A DNA stretch of 64,000 bases, from the NCBI GenBank assembly GCA_944385095.1, contig CALWVS010000001.1, forward strand, positions 186,001 through 250,000. Reading direction: 5' to 3'. Numbering within the stretch: position 1 is the first letter of the stretch; every line of letters begins with the position of its first letter. The notes under the pieces were generated by a model. The model saw only the letters and a program-made list of their open reading frames with translations. It ran no database searches and had not been told where the DNA came from. Source of the stretch: an uncultured Oscillospiraceae bacterium (GTDB lineage Bacteria > Bacillota > Clostridia > Oscillospirales > Oscillospiraceae). Shown here piece by piece: positions 60,934 to 64,000 of the stretch. A program made the position numbers and the translations under genes.

Positions 60934-61002
60934 CGGGAAAAGGTGGAATTACAGATTTTTTACAAAATGGTCACGAAATGCAAGAAAAACGAAAATGTTT
61001 TC

Positions 61003-61031
61003 TTGACCTTATATGGGCTTTCTTTTATAAT
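61003..61031 (+). promoter_or_regulatory. Promoter of mtaB
   Basis: TTGACC (61003-61008), 17-base spacer, TATAAT (61026-61031). About 35 bases before the mtaB ATG. Near-consensus. Confidence 0.8.
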
Positions 61032-61071
61032 GTGTTAGTTAGGTTATTTGAGAGAATAAAAGGAAAACACA

Positions 61072-62361
61072 ATGAAAATTGCATTTTATACCTTAGGATG
61101 TAAGGTCAATCAGTATGAAACTCAGGCATTGGAACAGCTTGCTGTGCAGCATGGGCATACGCTGGTTCCTTTTGATGGAGAAGCAGATGCCTATGTCATC
61201 AATACCTGTACTGTAACAGCGGTTAGTGATAAAAAATCTCGTCAAGTCATTCGTCGCTCACGAAACAGAACACCAGATGCAGTGATTGCAGTGTGTGGCT
61301 GTTACCCACAGACCCATCCAGACGATGTGGAAGCTCTTGGGGTAGATTTGGTTGCAGGGACAGGGGACAGACTGCACTTTCTCACCCTGCTGGAACAGGA
61401 GTGGAACAGCAGACAGCCCATCACTGCATTGGATAACGCATTTGAACGGCATGTATTTGAGCAGCTTCCAGCCGGAGGGCTGGAGGGGCGTACCCGTGCT
61501 ATGCTGAAAATAGAAGATGGTTGTGTGAATTTCTGTTCCTACTGTATTATCCCCTATGCAAGAGGGCGTGTGCGCTCTCTGCCTCTGGAGGACTGTGTGA
61601 GACAGGTCAGGGAGTTGGTGGAAACTGGATACCAGGAGATTGTACTCACTGGAATTGAGATTTCTTCTTGGGGACAGGATTTAGATGGGCAAAAGAGCCT
61701 CATTGATGTGGTAGAAGCCATCTGTTGTGCTGTGCCTGATTCTGTGAGGATTCGACTGGGGTCTTTGGAACCACGCACCATTACAGAAGAATTTTGCCAG
61801 CGCGCGGTAAAATGCACCAATCTATGCCCTCACTTCCACCTCTCCATGCAATCGGGCAGTGATGATGTGTTGCGCCGTATGAACCGGAAATATGATACTG
61901 CCAGATACAAAAAAAGTGTGGATTTACTCAACCAGTTTTATGTTGCTCCAGCCATTACCACAGACATGATTGTGGGCTTTCCACAGGAGACGGAGGAGGA
62001 GTTTGAACAGTCACTGCACTTTATCAAAGAATGTGGCTTTGCTTCTATGCATATTTTCCCCTATTCCAAACGCCCGGGGACACCGGCAGCCAAGATGGAA
62101 GGGCAAATTTTAAATGCACTCAAAGAGCAAAGGGCGCATAGAGCTTCAGAAGTTGCAAATGATATGGAAAAAGCATTCCTGAAACAATTTGTGGGGCAGA
62201 GAGAACAGGTGCTGTTCGAGGAACTGCGGGATGGAATGTGGCGTGGATATACCACACGTTACTGTGAAGTTCGGTTAGAAAGTCAGGAAAACCTCCACAA
62301 TGTACTGTGTGAGGTGGAATTGATTGCGCAAGTAGACTCCCACTTGATTGGGAGACTATGA
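61072..62361 (+). CDS. mtaB: tRNA t6A37 methylthiotransferase MtaB
   Basis: MtaB adds a methylthio group to t6A37 of tRNA, a radical SAM reaction. The 429-residue protein has the N-terminal MTTase domain (FYTLGCKVNQYETQALEQL with Cys10, NTCTVTAVSDKKSRQVIRR with Cys45, and VCGCYPQT), and the radical-SAM CxxxCxxC (GCVNFCSYCIIPYARGR), with a C-terminal TRAM-like part (LFEELRDGMWRGYTTRYCEV). Its substrate modification is made by TsaD, also in this window but not adjacent. Confidence 0.95.
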   Translation: MKIAFYTLGCKVNQYETQALEQLAVQHGHTLVPFDGEADAYVINTCTVTAVSDKKSRQVIRRSRNRTPDAVIAVCGCYPQTHPDDVEALGVDLVAGTGDRLHFLTLLEQEWNSRQPITALDNAFERHVFEQLPAGGLEGRTRAMLKIEDGCVNFCSYCIIPYARGRVRSLPLEDCVRQVRELVETGYQEIVLTGIEISSWGQDLDGQKSLIDVVEAICCAVPDSVRIRLGSLEPRTITEEFCQRAVKCTNLCPHFHLSMQSGSDDVLRRMNRKYDTARYKKSVDLLNQFYVAPAITTDMIVGFPQETEEEFEQSLHFIKECGFASMHIFPYSKRPGTPAAKMEGQILNALKEQRAHRASEVANDMEKAFLKQFVGQREQVLFEELRDGMWRGYTTRYCEVRLESQENLHNVLCEVELIAQVDSHLIGRL

Positions 62362-62403
62362 TATAACTTTAGTTTGTGTTCTATTTTGAAAGGAGAATCT
62401 GTT

Positions 62404-62631
62404 ATGACACGTAAGGAATTTAATGAGATTTTTGAGAGCTGCCGGAAGCAGTGCCTGCCCAGTGACCAGGCTCAGGTAGAAGCAAAGCTGAACGCATTCT
62501 GTGATAAGAACGGAAAAATCAGTCCACAGGCAATGGCAATGTTTACCTATGTGGAGACCATCCAGTACACCAATGCCATGCTGTATTCTGTTCTCTCCAA
62601 AGTGTTGAATGTAGAGGACGAGGAGCAGTAA
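62404..62631 (+). CDS. Small protein of unknown function
   Basis: 75-residue acidic, helical-looking protein, with AAAGGAG 9 bases before the ATG. It has cysteines at residues 13, 17 and 33 and ends VLNVEDEEQ. I do not recognise the family. It follows mtaB by about 40 bases and is probably cotranscribed. Confidence 0.65.
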   Translation: MTRKEFNEIFESCRKQCLPSDQAQVEAKLNAFCDKNGKISPQAMAMFTYVETIQYTNAMLYSVLSKVLNVEDEEQ

Positions 62632-62639
62632 GGAAAAAG

Positions 62640-62677
62640 ACACCCTTTCCAGCCAGACAGATGGTTGGAAAGGGTGT
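62640..62677 (-). terminator. Terminator of the membrane protein/recR operon
   Basis: CACCCTTTCCA (62641-62651) and TGGAAAGGGTG (62666-62676) form an 11-bp stem; on the minus strand CTTTTTCC follows. On the plus side the tail (TTACTG) is poor, so it mainly serves the minus-strand genes. Confidence 0.75.
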
Positions 62678-62685
62678 TACTGCTT

Positions 62686-63438
62686 TCAGAGAGGATGTTT
62701 GGGGCGGATGCGTTTATACCGACAGAGCTGTTCAGAACAGTTGCTGCATTGCAAAGCCTGATTGGAGCCATACCAAAAACGCTCTGGGTGTTGGTGGTAC
62801 CGCACCTCCCAGCAGACCAGAACCAGAATGCCAGTCCAAAACAGAGATTGGGCATACCAATGAGGGACGAGAAGCAGAGGGGCAGCCATCATCCAAGAAC
62901 CCCATGCAAAAATACGACAATTGACACAACAGCGGTTTTTCATCAAAAAATATTGAAATGGGCAGAAAAACAGCACACAAATCAAATCACATAAGAAGTA
63001 GAAGGCACACAGGAGAATCAATTCTGCGGAGCGGATGACAGTGCCTGTATGATAGAGTATCCCAAAACAGAAATTGATGCAAAACCAGAGTAGAGCCACT
63101 TTTTTGGCACCACGGTTCTGGGCTTGTACCGCCTGTTTCAAAGCAACCGTGTCATACTGTCTGACGGGGCGGTATCCAGTGGGATATTGCTTTAGACAGC
63201 CTTTGGTGAGACGGCTTTTTGGATTGAGTTGTACTAACATGGAGCAAATCATCATCACCCACAATAAGGCAAGGGGAATACTCAGCCCAGAAGGTGCAGT
63301 AAACTCAAGAATTTCAGGATTGGATACATAAAAAAAGAGGATGAGGAGAAAAATAGACAGGCGGACGGAGAAGTCCAACAGATAACGCTTGGTTACTTTG
63401 GTGAGGGAAGCAGAATAAATGGGAGCAGAAGCACTCAT
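62686..63438 (-). CDS. Cysteine-containing membrane protein of unknown function
   Basis: 250-residue protein with about five or six hydrophobic segments (N-terminal ~22-40 and ~52-72, middle ~112-160, ~178-215). Cysteine pairs occur in RCCVNCRIFAWG and the C-terminal CSNCSEQLCR, which could bind zinc or an iron-sulfur cluster. I do not recognise the family. It overlaps recR by four bases, indicating coupled translation. Confidence 0.7.
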   Translation of the reverse strand: MSASAPIYSASLTKVTKRYLLDFSVRLSIFLLILFFYVSNPEILEFTAPSGLSIPLALLWVMMICSMLVQLNPKSRLTKGCLKQYPTGYRPVRQYDTVALKQAVQAQNRGAKKVALLWFCINFCFGILYHTGTVIRSAELILLCAFYFLCDLICVLFFCPFQYFLMKNRCCVNCRIFAWGSWMMAAPLLLVPHWYAQSLFWTGILVLVCWEVRYHQHPERFWYGSNQALQCSNCSEQLCRYKRIRPKHPL

Positions 63439-64000
63439 AATTCCCGCCGCCCTTCCAGAGCACGCATCAGGGTAGCATCATCTGCATATTCCAAATGGCT
63501 GCCCACAGGGATACCGTAGGCCAGACGGGTGACACGGATTTGAAACGGCTTGAGCAGACGGGAGAGATACATGGCAGTTGCTTCCCCCTCTGTGTCTGGA
63601 TTGGTTGCCATAATCACTTCATCCACACCCCCAGATGCCACCCGTTCCACCAGAGATTTGATGTGTAAATCATCAGGTCCCACATGGTTCATGGGGGAGA
63701 TGACACCATGAAGCACATGATAGACCCCTGTATATTCTCGTGCCCGCTCCATTGCCATCACATCTTTGGGATCTGCCACAACACAGACAATATTTTGGTC
63801 CCGGTGTTTATCAGAACAGACAGGGCATACCCCATCTCCCTGTGTCAGATTCTGACAGACAGGGCAGCAGTGAATGGCGGTTTTGGCGTTGATAATCGCC
63901 TGTGCAAAGATGTTGGCTTCCTCCTCTGGCATGGACAGGACGTGAAATGCCAGCCGCTGGGCTGATTTCACACCAACACCGGGGAGCTTTGCAAATTGCT
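63435..64000 (-). CDS. recR: Recombination protein RecR (N-terminus cut by the window end)
   Basis: RecR works with RecO and RecF to load RecA in gap repair. The visible part starts with FAKLPGVGVKSAQRLAFHVL (helix-hairpin-helix), then a Cys4 zinc finger (CCPVCQNLTQGDGVCPVCSD), a Toprim domain (VVADPKDVMAMER ... VIMATNPDTEGEATAMYLS) and the C-terminal TRLAYGIPVGSHLEYAD. The start codon lies outside the window beyond position 64000; the reading frame is open to the edge. Confidence 0.95.
   Translation of the reverse strand, partial: QFAKLPGVGVKSAQRLAFHVLSMPEEEANIFAQAIINAKTAIHCCPVCQNLTQGDGVCPVCSDKHRDQNIVCVVADPKDVMAMERAREYTGVYHVLHGVISPMNHVGPDDLHIKSLVERVASGGVDEVIMATNPDTEGEATAMYLSRLLKPFQIRVTRLAYGIPVGSHLEYADDATLMRALEGRREL

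Overview
The window reads as a low-to-mid GC Gram-positive (Firmicutes, class Clostridia) chromosome segment. Evidence: strong AGGAGG-type ribosome sites, sigma-A-like promoters (TTGACA-17-TATAAT), a Bacillus/Clostridium-style flagellar operon with FliY instead of FliN, CheC/CheD/CheV chemotaxis proteins, an infC-rpmI-rplT operon with an L20-type leader, and a B. subtilis-like 5-oxoprolinase cluster. A member of the Oscillospirales is my guess from overall gene content; that is inference only. I saw no tRNA or rRNA genes, CRISPR arrays, insertion sequences or prophage.

Region 1 (1-2600): a glycosyltransferase fused to an FkbM-like methyltransferase domain lies just upstream of the flagellar operon and is a candidate for flagellin decoration.

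Region 2 (2482-28720): a motility operon of 31 same-strand genes, from a sigma-A-like promoter at 2482-2510 to a bidirectional terminator at 28674-28720. Order: flgB-flgC-fliE-fliF-fliG-fliH-fliI-fliJ-fliK-flgD-(TIGR02530-type gene)-flgE-flbD-motA-motB-fliM-fliY-cheY-fliO-fliP-fliQ-fliR-flhB-flhA-sigma28-flgF-flgG-cheC-cheD-cheV-(EAL/HDOD gene). fliL, flhF and flhG are missing from their usual slots. FliY carries four tandem copies of a FliM-like CheY-binding motif in its linker. A second promoter plus a 5' hairpin lies between flgE and flbD. The kinase side of chemotaxis (cheA, cheW, cheB, cheR) and the filament genes are not in the window. A convergent methyl-accepting chemotaxis protein follows.

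Region 3 (30744-43180): housekeeping genes: cinA and thiI (minus strand), an SLH-domain surface protein (minus), rimI-tsaD, infC-rpmI-rplT with an attenuator leader and an AUC start codon for infC, a GlnK/GlnL-like two-component system, a cobalamin adenosyltransferase and pyruvate phosphate dikinase.

Region 4 (43236-59826): a membrane protein with two solute-binding-like domains, a degenerate GGDEF and an intact EAL domain; a 5-oxoproline cluster (pxpA, an NRAMP-fold transporter lacking metal ligands, pxpB, pxpC, a YcsI/DUF1445 protein); a lipoprotein; glutamine-dependent NAD synthase; a paired short chromate transporter; a MATE pump; GluQ (minus); and an ECF sigma factor with an RsgI-like, PepSY-bearing anti-sigma factor.

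Region 5 (59849-64000): a zinc-ribbon/Big2/SH3b membrane protein (minus) under a palindrome-bearing promoter; mtaB and a small unknown gene; a membrane protein and recR (minus), the latter cut by the window end.

Starts were moved inward from the longest reading frame wherever the ribosome site or a promoter argued for it; each such choice is stated.
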